Below the pieces are notes generated by a model. The model ran no database searches and was not told where the DNA came from. It was given only the letters and a program-made list of their open reading frames with translations. Made by a program: the position numbers and the translations under genes. Positions 26,031-35,717 of a stretch of 64,000 bases of DNA are shown here, piece by piece (within the stretch, counting starts at the first letter, position 1; each line of letters opens with the position of its first letter). The stretch lies in assembly GCF_900129495.1 (NCBI RefSeq), contig NZ_FQVX01000001.1, forward strand, positions 1,178,001-1,242,000, written 5' to 3'. The stretch comes from Geodermatophilus nigrescens. GTDB lineage: Bacteria; Actinomycetota; Actinomycetes; Mycobacteriales; Geodermatophilaceae.

Positions 26031-28388
26031 CGCCACGGCGATGAGCGGGCGGCCCGAGCGCACCATGTGCTCCACGGCGGACGCCGGCACCGGCGAGCCG
26101 AACAGGTGCCCCTGGGCGGCGTCGCAGCCCAGCGACCGCAGCGCGGCGAGCTGGCCGGGCTGCTCGACGCCCTCGGCCACCACCTGCAGGCCCAGGCTGT
26201 TGCCCAGCGCGATGACGGCGTCGGCCAGCGAGCCGGCCGCCTGGCCCGCCGCGAGCAGCGCCACCGACGACGAGTCGATCTTCAGCCGGTCCAGCGGCAG
26301 GTCCTGCAGCCGGGCCAGCGAGGAGGAGCCGGTGCCGAAGTCGTCGATCGCCACGTGCACGCCGAGCGCCCGGACGTCGCGGATGCCGGCCGCGGCGTCG
26401 GGCCCGGACGCCACCGCCTCGGGCACCTCGATCTCCAGCCGGGACGGGTGGACGCCGGAGGCGCGGGTGGCCGCGGCCAGCGTGACGGCGAGGTCGCCGG
26501 TGGCCAGCCGCCGCGGCGACACGTTGACCGCCATCCGCAGCTCGGGCAGGCCCGCGTCGTCCCAGGCGCGCAGCTGGCCGCAGGCCTGGCCGATCACCCA
26601 GTCGTCGATCGCGTCGATGACGCCGGTGGCCTCCGCGACCGGGATGAACCCGGCCGGCTCGACCAGGCCGCGGCTGCCCGACTGCCAGCGCGCGAGGGCC
26701 TCCACGCCGGTGACCGCGCCGGTGCGCAGGTCCACCTGCGGCTGGTAGAGCACCCGCAGCTCCCCGCCGTCGACGGCGGCGCGCAGGTCGCGCACCAGCT
26801 CGTCCTGCGCGGCGACCTCCTCGCGCATGCCCCGCTCGAACACCCGCACCCGGTTCTTGCCGCCGGACTTCGCCACGTACATCGCGAGGTCGGCGTCGCG
26901 CAGCAGGTCGTCCATGCCGCGGCGGTCGGTCGGGTCGGTGAGGGTGACGCCGACGCTGCCGCCGACGGTGAACCGCTCGTCGCCCCACGGCACCGGCTCG
27001 CGCAGCGCCCCGAGCAGCCGCTCGGCGACGGTGACGACGTCGCGGCGGCCCTCGACGTCCTCCATGAGCACCACGAACTCGTCGCCGCCGAGGCGGGCCA
27101 CGGTGTCGGCCGGGCGCACGTGCGACTCCAGCCGCCGGGCCACCGCGACCAGCACCGCGTCGCCGGCCTCGTGGCCGCACTCGTCGTTGACCGCCTTGAA
27201 GTCGTCGAGGTCGAGCAGCAGCACCGCGTGCCGGCGCACCCGCCGGTCCGCGAGGGCGTGCTCGAGCCGGTCCTGCATGAGCGCGCGGTTGGCCAGGCCC
27301 GTGAGCGGGTCGTGCAGCGCGCGGCGGGCGAGCTCGCCGGCCTGCGCCTCCAGCTGCCGGGCGGCGGCGCGGGCCTCGGCCTCGCGGCGCTTGGTCCCGG
27401 TGATGTCGCGGCTGATGCCGGCGACGCCGGTGGGCCGGCCGTCCTCGCCGCGGATGAGGGAGAAGGTCACCAGGGCGTCGAACACCGAGCCGTCGCGGCG
27501 GCGGTGCACCCGCTCCTGGGCGCCGGGCGGCAGCGTCGTCATGTCGGCGGGCAGCGGGGCGCCGCCGGACAGCAGCGAGGCGTGCCGGCCGAGCACCTCC
27601 TCGGCCCGCCAGCCGTAGAGCCGCTCCGCGCCGGGGTTCCAGCTGGTGATCGTCCCGTCGACGGTGGTGGTGACCACGGCGTCGTCGGTCGACTGCACGA
27701 CGGCGGCCAGCCGGGCCAGCTCGTCGCGCTGGGCGCGCAGTTCGCCGGTCCGTTCGGCGACCACCTGCTCGATCTGCTCGCGCCGGTCGTCGAAGCGGCG
27801 CCACGCCGCCAGGCAGGCCCAGCTCTCGAGCAGGACGAACCCGGCGTGCAGGGCGGCCATGGGCAGCGGCGCGGCGGAGTGCGAGAAGACGGCGTGCGGC
27901 ACGAGGGTGCCGAGCAGGAGGTGGTGCGCCGCGACGAAGCCGACGGCGAGCAGGAACGGCGCCCGCGCGGCGTACAGCGCGGCCAGCGGCAGCAGCGCGA
28001 AGAACAGGAAGTGCGCCTCGGTGGCGCCGTCGGACAGGTACACCACCACCGCGGCGGTGGCCATGAGCCCGAGGGCGGCGGCGGCGGCGCGGGTGCTGCG
28101 GTGCAGCGAGGGCAGCCGGGCGACGGAGGCGAGCGCCAGCAGGGGAGCGGTGGCCAGCACCGCCGGCCCCGGCCCGGTGCCCCGCAGCAGCGCGTAGACC
28201 GGCACCGCGGCGACCAGGACGGCCAGCGCGCGCAGGACGAAGGCGTGGTGGGCGTCCCACTGCTCGGCCGGCATCGCGCGGCCGTGCGGGAGCGCGGGGA
28301 GGACCGCCCGCGCCCAGCCGCGGGGTCGGGTCGGAGCGACGCCCTCGGCGTCGGGCTGCGTACCGGTGGTCCCGGCCGGCTGGGTCAT
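26028..28388 (-). CDS. Membrane PAS-GGDEF-EAL cyclic-di-GMP enzyme
   Basis: 786 residues. Five or six hydrophobic helices span about residues 50-190, a coiled linker follows, then PAS (VVQSTDDAVVTTTVDGTITSWNPGAERLYGW) with its PAC segment, GGDEF and EAL. The GGDEF active site RLGGDEFVVL is intact, so diguanylate cyclase activity is likely. The EAL domain keeps GVEALARW, MAVNVSP, AIDDFGTG, the Lys of LKID and AEGVEQ, but has EIEVPEAV where ExTES is common and KIDSSSV in place of KIDRSFV. Both activities are possible. It turns over c-di-GMP in response to an unknown signal. It is divergent from the radical SAM gene; GGGGGAG precedes ATG 28388. Confidence 0.93.
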   Translation of the reverse strand: MTQPAGTTGTQPDAEGVAPTRPRGWARAVLPALPHGRAMPAEQWDAHHAFVLRALAVLVAAVPVYALLRGTGPGPAVLATAPLLALASVARLPSLHRSTRAAAAALGLMATAAVVVYLSDGATEAHFLFFALLPLAALYAARAPFLLAVGFVAAHHLLLGTLVPHAVFSHSAAPLPMAALHAGFVLLESWACLAAWRRFDDRREQIEQVVAERTGELRAQRDELARLAAVVQSTDDAVVTTTVDGTITSWNPGAERLYGWRAEEVLGRHASLLSGGAPLPADMTTLPPGAQERVHRRRDGSVFDALVTFSLIRGEDGRPTGVAGISRDITGTKRREAEARAAARQLEAQAGELARRALHDPLTGLANRALMQDRLEHALADRRVRRHAVLLLDLDDFKAVNDECGHEAGDAVLVAVARRLESHVRPADTVARLGGDEFVVLMEDVEGRRDVVTVAERLLGALREPVPWGDERFTVGGSVGVTLTDPTDRRGMDDLLRDADLAMYVAKSGGKNRVRVFERGMREEVAAQDELVRDLRAAVDGGELRVLYQPQVDLRTGAVTGVEALARWQSGSRGLVEPAGFIPVAEATGVIDAIDDWVIGQACGQLRAWDDAGLPELRMAVNVSPRRLATGDLAVTLAAATRASGVHPSRLEIEVPEAVASGPDAAAGIRDVRALGVHVAIDDFGTGSSSLARLQDLPLDRLKIDSSSVALLAAGQAAGSLADAVIALGNSLGLQVVAEGVEQPGQLAALRSLGCDAAQGHLFGSPVPASAVEHMVRSGRPLIAVA

Positions 28389-28423
28389 GCTCCCCCTCGG
28401 AACCGCCCCCGCTGGTCACCGTC

Positions 28424-28429
28424 AGTGTA
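28424..28429 (-). promoter_or_regulatory. Possible -10 (TACACT) of the GGDEF-EAL gene
   Basis: On the minus strand TACACT lies 35 bp before ATG 28388, matching TANNNT. No clear -35 is visible. Confidence 0.3.
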
Positions 28430-28504
28430 GAGGCGATCACGCATCGGCGCCTCCCGACGGAGGCGGTCGGAACCGGGCGGGACGGCGTCTACCCTGGACC
28501 GGTC

Positions 28505-30433
28505 ATGAGCGGAGAGAGCCTCTACCCCCGTCTCGAGCCCCTGCTGGCCCAGGTGCAGAAGCCCATCCAGTACGTGGGCGGTGAGCTGAACGCCCAGGTC
28601 AAGGCCTGGGACGACGTCGCCGTGCACTGGGCGCTGATGTACCCCGACGCCTACGAGGTGGGGCTGCCCAACCAGGGGCTCATGATCCTCTACGAGGTGC
28701 TCAACGAGCGCCCCGATGCGCTGGCCGAGCGCACGTACGCCGTCTGGCCCGACCTCGCCGCCCTCATGCGCGAGCACGGCGTCGGCCAGTTCACCGTCGA
28801 CGCGCACCGCCCGGTGCGCGACTTCGACGTCCTCGGCGTCAGCTTCGCCACCGAGCTCGGCTACACCAACCTCCTCGAGGCCCTCGACCTCGCCGGCGTC
28901 CCGCTGCACGCGGTCGACCGCGACGAGACGCACCCCGTCGTCGTCGCCGGCGGTCACGCGGCGTTCAACCCGGAGCCGGTCGCCGACTTCGTCGACTGCG
29001 CCGTCCTCGGCGACGGCGAGCAGGTCGTCGGCGACGTCACCGACGTGGTGGCGGCGTGGAAGGAGCAGGGCCGCCCGGGCGGCCGCGAGGAGCTCCTCGC
29101 GCGCCTCTCCCGCGTCGACGGCGTGTACGTGCCGCGCTTCTACGCCGTCTCCTACGGCCCCGACGGCGCGATCGCCGCGGTGACCCCGACCCGCGACGAC
29201 GTGCCCGCCCGGGTCGGCAAGCGCACCGTCATGGACCTCGACGAGTGGCCCTACCCGAAGACGCCGCTGGTGCCGCTGGCGGAGAGCGTGCACGAGCGGA
29301 TGAGCGTGGAGATCTTCCGCGGCTGCACGCGCGGCTGCCGGTTCTGCCAGGCCGGGATGATCACCCGCCCGGTGCGCGAGCGCACGATCACGGGCATCGG
29401 CTCGATGGTCGACCAGGGGCTGCGCGCCACCGGGTACGAGGAGGTCGGGCTGCTCTCGCTGTCGAGCGCCGACCACTCCGAGATCGCGCAGGTGGCCAAG
29501 GAGCTCGCCGACCGCTACGAGGGCACCAACACCGGCCTGTCGCTGCCCTCCACCCGCGTCGACGCCTTCAACGTCACCCTCGCCAACGAGCTGTCCCGCA
29601 ACGGCCGCCGGTCGGGGCTCACCTTCGCCCCCGAGGGCGGCAGCGAGCGGATCCGCCGGGTGATCAACAAGACCGTGTCCAAGGAGGACCTGGTCCGCAC
29701 GGTCACCACCGCGTACGCCAACGGCTGGACGCAGGTGAAGCTGTACTTCATGTGCGGCCTCCCCACGGAGACCGACGAGGACGTGCTCGAGATCGCCGAG
29801 CTCGCCGTCGAGGTCATCCGCGCCGGCCGCGAGGCCAGCGGGCGCAGGGACATCCGCTGCACCGTCTCGATCGGCGGGTTCGTGCCCAAGCCGCACACCC
29901 CGTTCCAGTGGGCCGCGCAGGCCAGCGCCGAGACGATCGACCACCGGCTGCGGGTGCTGCGGCAGGCCATCAACGCCGACCGCCGCATCGGCCGCTCCAT
30001 CGGCCTGCGCTACCACGACGGCAAGCCCGGCGTGATCGAGGGACTGCTCTCCCGCGGCGACCGCCGCGTCGGGCGGGTCATCGAGCGGGTGTGGCGCGAG
30101 GGCGGCCGCTTCGACGGCTGGAGCGAGCACTTCTCCTACGAGCGGTGGACGGCCGCCGCGGCCGAGGAGCTGGCCGCTTTCGGCGTCGACCTCGACTGGT
30201 TCACCACCCGCGAGCGCACCCAGCACGAGGTCCTGCCCTGGGACCACCTGGACTCGGGGCTGGACAAGGAGTGGCTCTGGGACGACTGGCAGGAGGCGCT
30301 CTCGGAGGAGGAGGTCGCCGACTGCCGGTGGACCCCCTGCTACGACTGCGGCGTCTGCCCGACCATGGGCACCGAGATCCAGATCGGCCCCACCGGGCGC
30401 AGCCTGCTGCCGCTCACCGTCGTCGGGCGCTGA
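28505..30433 (+). CDS. Radical SAM protein with B12-binding-like N-terminus, TIGR03960 family
   Basis: 642 residues. The N-terminal ~200 residues resemble a cobalamin-binding-like fold (PDAYEVGLPNQGLMILYEVLN, VVVAGGHAAFNPEPVADFVDCAVLGDGE). The radical SAM Cys triad is in FRGCTRGCRFCQAG at about residue 280, with GLTFAPEGGSERIR further on. The C-terminus has CYDCGVCPTMG, probably binding a second cluster. The family is paired with the DUF2344 protein encoded 4 bp downstream and often sits near RNase G and ribosomal protein genes, as here, suggesting an RNA or ribosome modification; the substrate is unknown. ATG 28505 has TACCCT 9 nt upstream and no Shine-Dalgarno sequence. Confidence 0.9.
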   Translation: MSGESLYPRLEPLLAQVQKPIQYVGGELNAQVKAWDDVAVHWALMYPDAYEVGLPNQGLMILYEVLNERPDALAERTYAVWPDLAALMREHGVGQFTVDAHRPVRDFDVLGVSFATELGYTNLLEALDLAGVPLHAVDRDETHPVVVAGGHAAFNPEPVADFVDCAVLGDGEQVVGDVTDVVAAWKEQGRPGGREELLARLSRVDGVYVPRFYAVSYGPDGAIAAVTPTRDDVPARVGKRTVMDLDEWPYPKTPLVPLAESVHERMSVEIFRGCTRGCRFCQAGMITRPVRERTITGIGSMVDQGLRATGYEEVGLLSLSSADHSEIAQVAKELADRYEGTNTGLSLPSTRVDAFNVTLANELSRNGRRSGLTFAPEGGSERIRRVINKTVSKEDLVRTVTTAYANGWTQVKLYFMCGLPTETDEDVLEIAELAVEVIRAGREASGRRDIRCTVSIGGFVPKPHTPFQWAAQASAETIDHRLRVLRQAINADRRIGRSIGLRYHDGKPGVIEGLLSRGDRRVGRVIERVWREGGRFDGWSEHFSYERWTAAAAEELAAFGVDLDWFTTRERTQHEVLPWDHLDSGLDKEWLWDDWQEALSEEEVADCRWTPCYDCGVCPTMGTEIQIGPTGRSLLPLTVVGR

Positions 30434-30436
30434 CGG

Positions 30437-31204
30437 GTGGCCCGCTCGCCGGAGGGCCCGCCTCCGCCGCCCACGGTCCAGAAGCTGCGGCTGCGCTACG
30501 CCAAGCGCGGCCCGCTGCGCTTCGCATCCCACCGCGACCTCGCCCGCGCGCTCGAGCGGGCGCTGCGCCGGTCGCGGGTGCCCATGGCCTACTCGGCCGG
30601 CTTCACCCCGCACCCGAAGATCAGCTACGTCGGGGCGGCGCCCACCGGGGCGGCCAGCGAGGCCGAGTACCTGGAGATCGGGCTGGCCGAGCGGCGCGAC
30701 CCGGAGGAGGTCCGCGCGGCGCTGGACGCGTCGCTGCCGCCGGGCATCGACGTCCTCGAGTGCGTCGAGGCGGCCGAGGGCGGGGGGTCGCTGGCCGACC
30801 GGATCGACGCGGCGCGGTGGAGCATCGAGCTGCCCGGGATCGAGCCCGAGCACCTGTCGGCGGTGGTCGCGGAGTTCCTCGCCCGCGACGAGGTGACCGT
30901 GGCCAAGCGCACGAAGAACGGCCTGCGCGACGTCGATGCGCGCGGCCCCGTGGCGTCGGCGTCCGTGGGCGGTGCGGCAGGGCGTGCCATACTGCACGTG
31001 GTCGTCCGGCAGGTGACGCCCGCCGTTCGACCCGACGACGTGGTGGCCGCTCTGGCTGCCGTCGCCGACCTGCGCCCGCCGTCGCCCCCACGGGCCGTGC
31101 GTGAGGCGCAGGGCCGGCTCGACGGCAGTGGGACCGTGGCCGATCCGCTCGGTCCCGACCGAGAGGCGCGCACCCGCTGCCAGGGGGAGCACGCCGCGGT
31201 CTGA
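30437..31204 (+). CDS. DUF2344 / TIGR03936 radical-SAM-linked protein
   Basis: 255 residues. The family start KLRLRYAKRGPLRFASHRDLARALERALRRSRVPMAYSAGFTPHPKISY is clear; the Arg/Lys-rich N-terminal part could bind RNA. The GTG lies 3 bp after the radical SAM stop, so the two are co-expressed and probably act in one complex. In some bacteria the two are fused. The C-terminal ~60 residues (after RPDDVVAALAAV) are poorly conserved and basic/acidic mixed. Function unknown; RNA-related action is inferred from the neighbouring rne, rplU and rpmA. Confidence 0.9.
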   Translation: MARSPEGPPPPPTVQKLRLRYAKRGPLRFASHRDLARALERALRRSRVPMAYSAGFTPHPKISYVGAAPTGAASEAEYLEIGLAERRDPEEVRAALDASLPPGIDVLECVEAAEGGGSLADRIDAARWSIELPGIEPEHLSAVVAEFLARDEVTVAKRTKNGLRDVDARGPVASASVGGAAGRAILHVVVRQVTPAVRPDDVVAALAAVADLRPPSPPRAVREAQGRLDGSGTVADPLGPDREARTRCQGEHAAV

Positions 31205-31517
31205 CCGGAGCAGCCCGGGAGCCACCCGCCGTCGCGCGACACGGCTGCCAGACGTGCCGCACCCCGACCGGTACCACCCGAGACCACCGGCACCACCGCA
31301 CCACCCAGACCACCGCACCACCTGCAGTCCGCACCACCTGCAGTCCGGCCCCGGCCGCGGCGACCGCCGACCCGGGACCGACCCACAGACTTCGCAGGCC
31401 GGGCGAGCCCGCCGTACCCAGTGCGGCCGCCCGGCCCGCCCAACCCGTGCTCCTGCGCGGCCGCCTGTCCCCGCCGGGGACCGGCGCCCGGGAGCACCAC
31501 ACAGGAGGCGAGCCCTC
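31205..31517 (+). other. 313-bp leader of rne with CACC-rich repeats
   Basis: No gene is seen. The segment 31260-31346 is rich in CACC triplets and contains an exact 16-bp tandem repeat GCACCACCTGCAGTCC (31315-31330 and 31331-31346). GGAGG at 31504-31508 precedes the rne GTG. In E. coli the rne 5' leader mediates autoregulation; a similar role here is only a possibility. Confidence 0.5.
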
Positions 31518-34500
31518 GTGGCCGACCAGGACGACGACACCACCACCACGCCCGGGGGAGCCGGCAGCGGCACCCCCGACCTCCCGCCCGGCGACGCCGC
31601 GGCCGCGGAGGTCCTCACCGGGGAGGCGGCGACCGGCGAGAGCGGCGGCGAGCCGCTCCCGGAGCCGGAGGCCTCCGCCGGGGAGGCTCCCGCCGAGGAC
31701 GCCCCCGCCGCGGAGGCGCCTCCCGCCGAGGCCCCTGCTGAGGCCACCGCCGAGGACCCCGCCGCGGACCCCGTCGACGAGGCCGAGGACGAGGAGCCGG
31801 TCGGCCCCCGCTTCGGCGCCCAGTTCAGCTCCCCGGAGCCCACCGCCGTCATCGCCCGGCCCCGCCGCCGGGCCACCCGCCCCGCCGGCGCCGCCGACCC
31901 CGGCAACGTCGAGGCCGCACCTCCGCCGCCGGCACCGCCGCGGCCGGCCTTCGTCAGCTTCGTGGCACCGCTCGAGCCCGAGGTCGCGCCTGCCCCGCGC
32001 CGCCGCAGCCGCCGCCCGCTGCCCGAGTCGCCCGACGTCGAGGAGCTCGAGGGCCTCGACGACGTCCCCGCGCCCGCCGCGGACGACGAGGACGCGCCCG
32101 CGCCGCGCTCCCGCCGCGGCCGCTCCCGCCGCCGCGCCGCCGCGGACGCCGAGGCGCCCGCCGAGGAGACCCCGCTCGAGGACACCTCCGACACCGGCCG
32201 GGACACCGGCCGGGACGACGACGCCGACGACGAGGTCGACCGCGACGACGCCGAGGACGGAGACCGCGAGGAGGCCGGCGGGAGCAGCCGCCGCCGTCGC
32301 CGGGGCCGCCGGGGCCGCGGGCGGGGCCGCAGCGGCGAGGACGCCGCCGACGACACCGACCGCGACGACGCCGACGCCGACGAGGACGCCGGGCGCAGCG
32401 GCGAGCGCGGTGGCGAGCGCGCCGCCGACGAGGACGCCGAGGACACCGACGACGACGCCGACACCGGCGAGGACGCCGAGGGCGACGAGGCCGAGGGCGG
32501 CTCGACCACCCGGCGCCGCCGCCGTCGCCGCCGCCGTGGCGGGGAGCCCGCGGGCGAGGCGGCGGCCGAGGACGACGACGACCGTCCCGAGCGCGCCGGC
32601 CGCAACGGCCGCGCGACCAGCGACGACGACGTCCGCGGGGTCACCGGCTCCACCCGGCTCGAGGCCAAGCGCCAGCGCCGCCGGGAGGGCCGTGACAGCG
32701 GGCGCCGCCGCGCGCCGATCCTCACCGAGGCCGAGTTCCTCGCCCGCCGCGAGGCGGTGGAGCGCCGCATGGTCATCCGCCAGCGCGGTGAGCGCACCCA
32801 GATCGCCGTCCTCGAGGACGGCGTGCTCGTGGAGCACTACGTCACCCAGGCGCAGGCGACGTCCTTCGCCGGCAACGTCTACCTCGGCCGGGTGCAGAAC
32901 GTGCTGCCCAGCATGGAGGCGGCGTTCGTCGACATCGGCAAGGGGCGCAACGCCGTCCTGTACGCCGGTGAGGTCAACTGGGACGCCGCCGGCCTGACCG
33001 GCAAGCAGCGCTCCATCGAGCAGGCGCTCAAGTCCGGCGACAAGGTGCTGGTGCAGGTCACCAAGGACCCGATCGGCCACAAGGGCGCCCGGCTGACCCA
33101 GCAGGTGAACCTGCCCGGCCGGTTCCTCGTCTACGTGCCCGGCGGGTCGATGACCGGGATCAGCCGCAAGCTGCCCGACACCGAGCGGCAGCGGCTCAAG
33201 GACATCCTCAAGAAGATCGTCCCCGAGGACGCCGGCGTGATCATCCGGACTGCCGCGGAGGGTGCCTCGGAGGAGGAGCTCACCCGCGACGTCGCCCGGC
33301 TGCAGGCGCAGTGGGAGGTCATCCAGCAGAAGTCGCAGTCGACGAGCAACGCCCCGACGCTGCTCTACGGCGAGCCCGACCTCGCCATCCGGGTGATCCG
33401 CGACGTCTTCAACGAGGACTTCACCGAGCTCGTCGTCCAGGGCGACGACGCGTGGGACACCGTCGAGGCCTACGTCGCGCACGTCTCCCCGGAGCTGACC
33501 GGTCGGCTGACCCGGCACACCGGCGAGGGCGACGTCTTCCGCGACCTGCGCGTCGACGAGCAGCTGGCCAAGGCGCTCGACCGCAAGGTGTGGCTGCCCT
33601 CGGGCGGCTCGCTGGTCATCGACCGCACCGAGGCGATGACCGTCGTCGACGTCAACACCGGCAAGTTCACCGGGTCCGGCGGCAACCTCGAGCAGACCGT
33701 CACGCGCAACAACATGGAGGCGGCCGAGGAGATCGTCCGCCAGCTCCGGCTCCGCGACATCGGCGGCATCATCGTCATCGACTTCATCGACATGGTGCTC
33801 GAGAGCAACCGCGACCTGGTGCTGCGCCGGCTCACCGAGTGCCTGGGCCGCGACCGCACCAAGCACCAGGTGGCCGAGGTGACCTCGCTGGGCCTGGTCC
33901 AGATGACCCGCAAGCGGGTCGGCCAGGGCCTGCTCGAGGTGTTCTCCGAGCCGTGCGAGCACTGCCGCGGCCGCGGGGTCCTGGTGCACACCGACCCGGT
34001 GGACGACAAGCGCCGCGGCGGCTCCGGCTCCGGCGGCTCCGGCGGGGGCAACGGCGGCAACGGCCGGCGGGACCAGCGCGGTGACCAGCGCAAGGACGCC
34101 GAGCGCAAGGAGACCGAGCGCAAGGAGACCGAGCGCAAGGAGACCGAGCGCACCGAGGCCGCCTCGGCCGAGCAGGCCGCGACGGACGCCGACGGCTCCG
34201 GCGACGGGTCCGGCGCCGCCAACGGCTCGGGGGAGGGGCAGCGCTCGGGCGGCCGCCGCAACCGGGGACGCCGCAACCGCGGCCAGTCCGGTGAGGAGCG
34301 CGCCGCCGAGGACGCCGCCGTGCTCGCCGCGGCCGCCGGGGGCGACACGGCGTCCGGGGACACCGCGTCCGGCGACACCGCCGCCGAGGACACCGCCGCC
34401 GACGCCGCCCAGGACGTCGCGCCGGCCGAGGACGTCCCCACCGAGGACGCCCCGGCCCAGGACCCGACGCCCGCCGACGTCGCCACCGAGGTCACCGTCC

Positions 34501-34847
34501 CCGACGAGGCCACCCCGGAGTTGCCCGCGGCCGACGCGGTCGCCGGGCCGGCCGAGGTCGACGTCACGGTGCAGTTCGGCGCCGAGGTCCCGGGGGCCGA
34601 GGTGACCGAGCGCGAACCCGCCGCGGCCGAGCCCGAGCCGGAGACCGCCGCGGCGGCGGACGAGGACGTGCCCCCGGGTGCCGGCCCGGACGACGCCGGC
34701 CCCGGGGACGACGAGCCGGTGCCCGCCGACGGCGTCGCGGGGAACGGCACCGGCGACGCCGCAGGCGCCGAGGACGCGGCCGTCCCGCCCGCCCGCCCGC
34801 GCCGGCGCCGGGCCGCCAGCCGCCCGGCGGGCCCGCCCGCCAGCTGA
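31518..34847 (+). CDS. rne: Ribonuclease E/G family protein
   Basis: 1109 residues. The catalytic core lies at about 420-830: the S1 domain follows [26 protein letters not shown], and the DNase-like site has the metal-binding Asp residues in [11 protein letters not shown] and [20 protein letters not shown] is the Zn-link. The first ~400 residues are low complexity, alternating acidic runs with Arg clusters (e.g. [14 protein letters not shown]), and the last ~270 contain RKETE repeats and acidic Ala-rich sequence, so the core is embedded between long disordered arms as in other actinobacteria. It processes and degrades mRNA and rRNA as the degradosome nuclease. GTG 31518 follows GGAGG. It precedes rplU-rpmA-obgE. 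Confidence 0.95.
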   Translation: MADQDDDTTTTPGGAGSGTPDLPPGDAAAAEVLTGEAATGESGGEPLPEPEASAGEAPAEDAPAAEAPPAEAPAEATAEDPAADPVDEAEDEEPVGPRFGAQFSSPEPTAVIARPRRRATRPAGAADPGNVEAAPPPPAPPRPAFVSFVAPLEPEVAPAPRRRSRRPLPESPDVEELEGLDDVPAPAADDEDAPAPRSRRGRSRRRAAADAEAPAEETPLEDTSDTGRDTGRDDDADDEVDRDDAEDGDREEAGGSSRRRRRGRRGRGRGRSGEDAADDTDRDDADADEDAGRSGERGGERAADEDAEDTDDDADTGEDAEGDEAEGGSTTRRRRRRRRRGGEPAGEAAAEDDDDRPERAGRNGRATSDDDVRGVTGSTRLEAKRQRRREGRDSGRRRAPILTEAEFLARREAVERRMVIRQRGERTQIAVLEDGVLVEHYVTQAQATSFAGNVYLGRVQNVLPSMEAAFVDIGKGRNAVLYAGEVNWDAAGLTGKQRSIEQALKSGDKVLVQVTKDPIGHKGARLTQQVNLPGRFLVYVPGGSMTGISRKLPDTERQRLKDILKKIVPEDAGVIIRTAAEGASEEELTRDVARLQAQWEVIQQKSQSTSNAPTLLYGEPDLAIRVIRDVFNEDFTELVVQGDDAWDTVEAYVAHVSPELTGRLTRHTGEGDVFRDLRVDEQLAKALDRKVWLPSGGSLVIDRTEAMTVVDVNTGKFTGSGGNLEQTVTRNNMEAAEEIVRQLRLRDIGGIIVIDFIDMVLESNRDLVLRRLTECLGRDRTKHQVAEVTSLGLVQMTRKRVGQGLLEVFSEPCEHCRGRGVLVHTDPVDDKRRGGSGSGGSGGGNGGNGRRDQRGDQRKDAERKETERKETERKETERTEAASAEQAATDADGSGDGSGAANGSGEGQRSGGRRNRGRRNRGQSGEERAAEDAAVLAAAAGGDTASGDTASGDTAAEDTAADAAQDVAPAEDVPTEDAPAQDPTPADVATEVTVPDEATPELPAADAVAGPAEVDVTVQFGAEVPGAEVTEREPAAAEPEPETAAAADEDVPPGAGPDDAGPGDDEPVPADGVAGNGTGDAAGAEDAAVPPARPRRRRAASRPAGPPAS
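34101..34145 (+). repeat. Three tandem 15-bp repeats in rne
   Basis: GAGCGCAAGGAGACC occurs three times in a row, coding for ERKET units, with partial units on either side. It lies in the disordered C-terminal arm of RNase E. Confidence 0.9.
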
Positions 34848-34894
34848 CCTCCGGGCGCCCGGGGCCGCGTTCGACCTGGTCCCGGGCGCTCGGG

Positions 34895-34900
34895 TACGCT
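34895..34900 (+). promoter_or_regulatory. Probable rplU-rpmA -10 (TACGCT)
   Basis: TACGCT matches TANNNT; TTCGAC at 34870-34875 is a possible -35 at 19 bp spacing. It would give a ~130 nt leader. Confidence 0.4.
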
Positions 34901-34909
34901 GGTCGGGTT

Positions 34910-34955
34910 GCACCGCCCCGGACCGGGCTCCCTCCCGGGGCCGAGGAGGCGGTGC
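34910..34955 (+). promoter_or_regulatory. Structured leader upstream of rplU
   Basis: An outer 8-bp stem GCACCGCC/GGCGGTGC (34910-34917 with 34948-34955) encloses an inner CCGGG/CCCGG hairpin. Ribosomal L21 genes carry autoregulatory leaders in other bacteria, so this is a candidate, not a recognised Rfam match. Confidence 0.4.
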
Positions 34956-35038
34956 GGCCCGTCCAGCACCCGGTGCCCGCGCCGGGGTGCGCCCAGGACG
35001 CATCGCGGGACAGACAGCAGCGATCGAGGAGTTCAGTG

Positions 35039-35350
35039 GTGTACGCAGTCGTGAAGGCCGGTGGCCGGCAGCACAAGGTGGCCGTGGGCGACCGGTTCAC
35101 GGTCAACCGTCTCGCGGGTGAGGCGGGCGACTCCGTCACCCTCCCGGCCCTGCTCCTGGTCGACGGCGACACCGTCACCAGCGACGCGCAGGCGCTGGCC
35201 GGCGTGACCGTGACCGGCGAGATCGTCGGGCACGGCAAGGGCCCGAAGATCCGCATCCACAAGTTCAAGAACAAGACGGGCTACCACAAGCGTCAGGGCC
35301 ACCGTCAGCCGCTGACCGACGTGGTCGTCCGCGACATCACGAAGGGCTGA
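35039..35350 (+). CDS. rplU: 50S ribosomal protein L21
   Basis: 103 residues beginning [18 protein letters not shown], with the conserved [21 protein letters not shown] segment that contacts 23S rRNA. Of two tandem GTG codons, 35039 gives the standard MYA start; GAGGAG lies 7 nt upstream. It is followed 7 bp later by rpmA, the universal pair. Confidence 0.98.
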   Translation: MYAVVKAGGRQHKVAVGDRFTVNRLAGEAGDSVTLPALLLVDGDTVTSDAQALAGVTVTGEIVGHGKGPKIRIHKFKNKTGYHKRQGHRQPLTDVVVRDITKG

Positions 35351-35357
35351 CGACGAC

Positions 35358-35615
35358 ATGGCACACAAGAAGGGCGCCTCGTCCTCCCGCAACGGCCGCG
35401 ACTCGAACGCCCAGCGCCTCGGCGTGAAGCGCTTCGGCGGCCAGGTCGTCAAGGCCGGCGAGATCATCGTGCGCCAGCGCGGCACCCACTTCCACCCGGG
35501 TCTCGGCGTCGGCCGTGGCGGCGACGACACGCTGTTCGCCCTGACCCCGGGCGCGGTCACCTTCGGCACCAGCCGTGGCCGCAAGACCGTCTCGATCACG
35601 ACGGTCGACGCCTGA
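35358..35615 (+). CDS. rpmA: 50S ribosomal protein L27
   Basis: 85 residues beginning [29 protein letters not shown], the highly conserved N-terminus that reaches the peptidyl transferase centre. There is no cleavable N-terminal extension of the Firmicutes type. It starts 7 bp after rplU. A perfect 14-bp hairpin follows the stop. Confidence 0.98.
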   Translation: MAHKKGASSSRNGRDSNAQRLGVKRFGGQVVKAGEIIVRQRGTHFHPGLGVGRGGDDTLFALTPGAVTFGTSRGRKTVSITTVDA

Positions 35616-35649
35616 GCCGCAGGCTCGGGACCAGATCTCCGTACCGCCA

Positions 35650-35681
35650 CGAGCGCACGGGCCGTCCGGCCCGTGCGCTCG
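35650..35681 (+). terminator. Perfect hairpin between rpmA and obgE
   Basis: CGAGCGCACGGGCC-GTCC-GGCCCGTGCGCTCG: a perfect 14-bp stem with a 4-nt loop, 34 bp after rpmA. It should attenuate read-through from rplU-rpmA into obgE. Confidence 0.85.
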
Positions 35682-35717
35682 TCGGCGTTGAGCAGGCAGT
35701 GAGCAGGTAGAGCAGAG

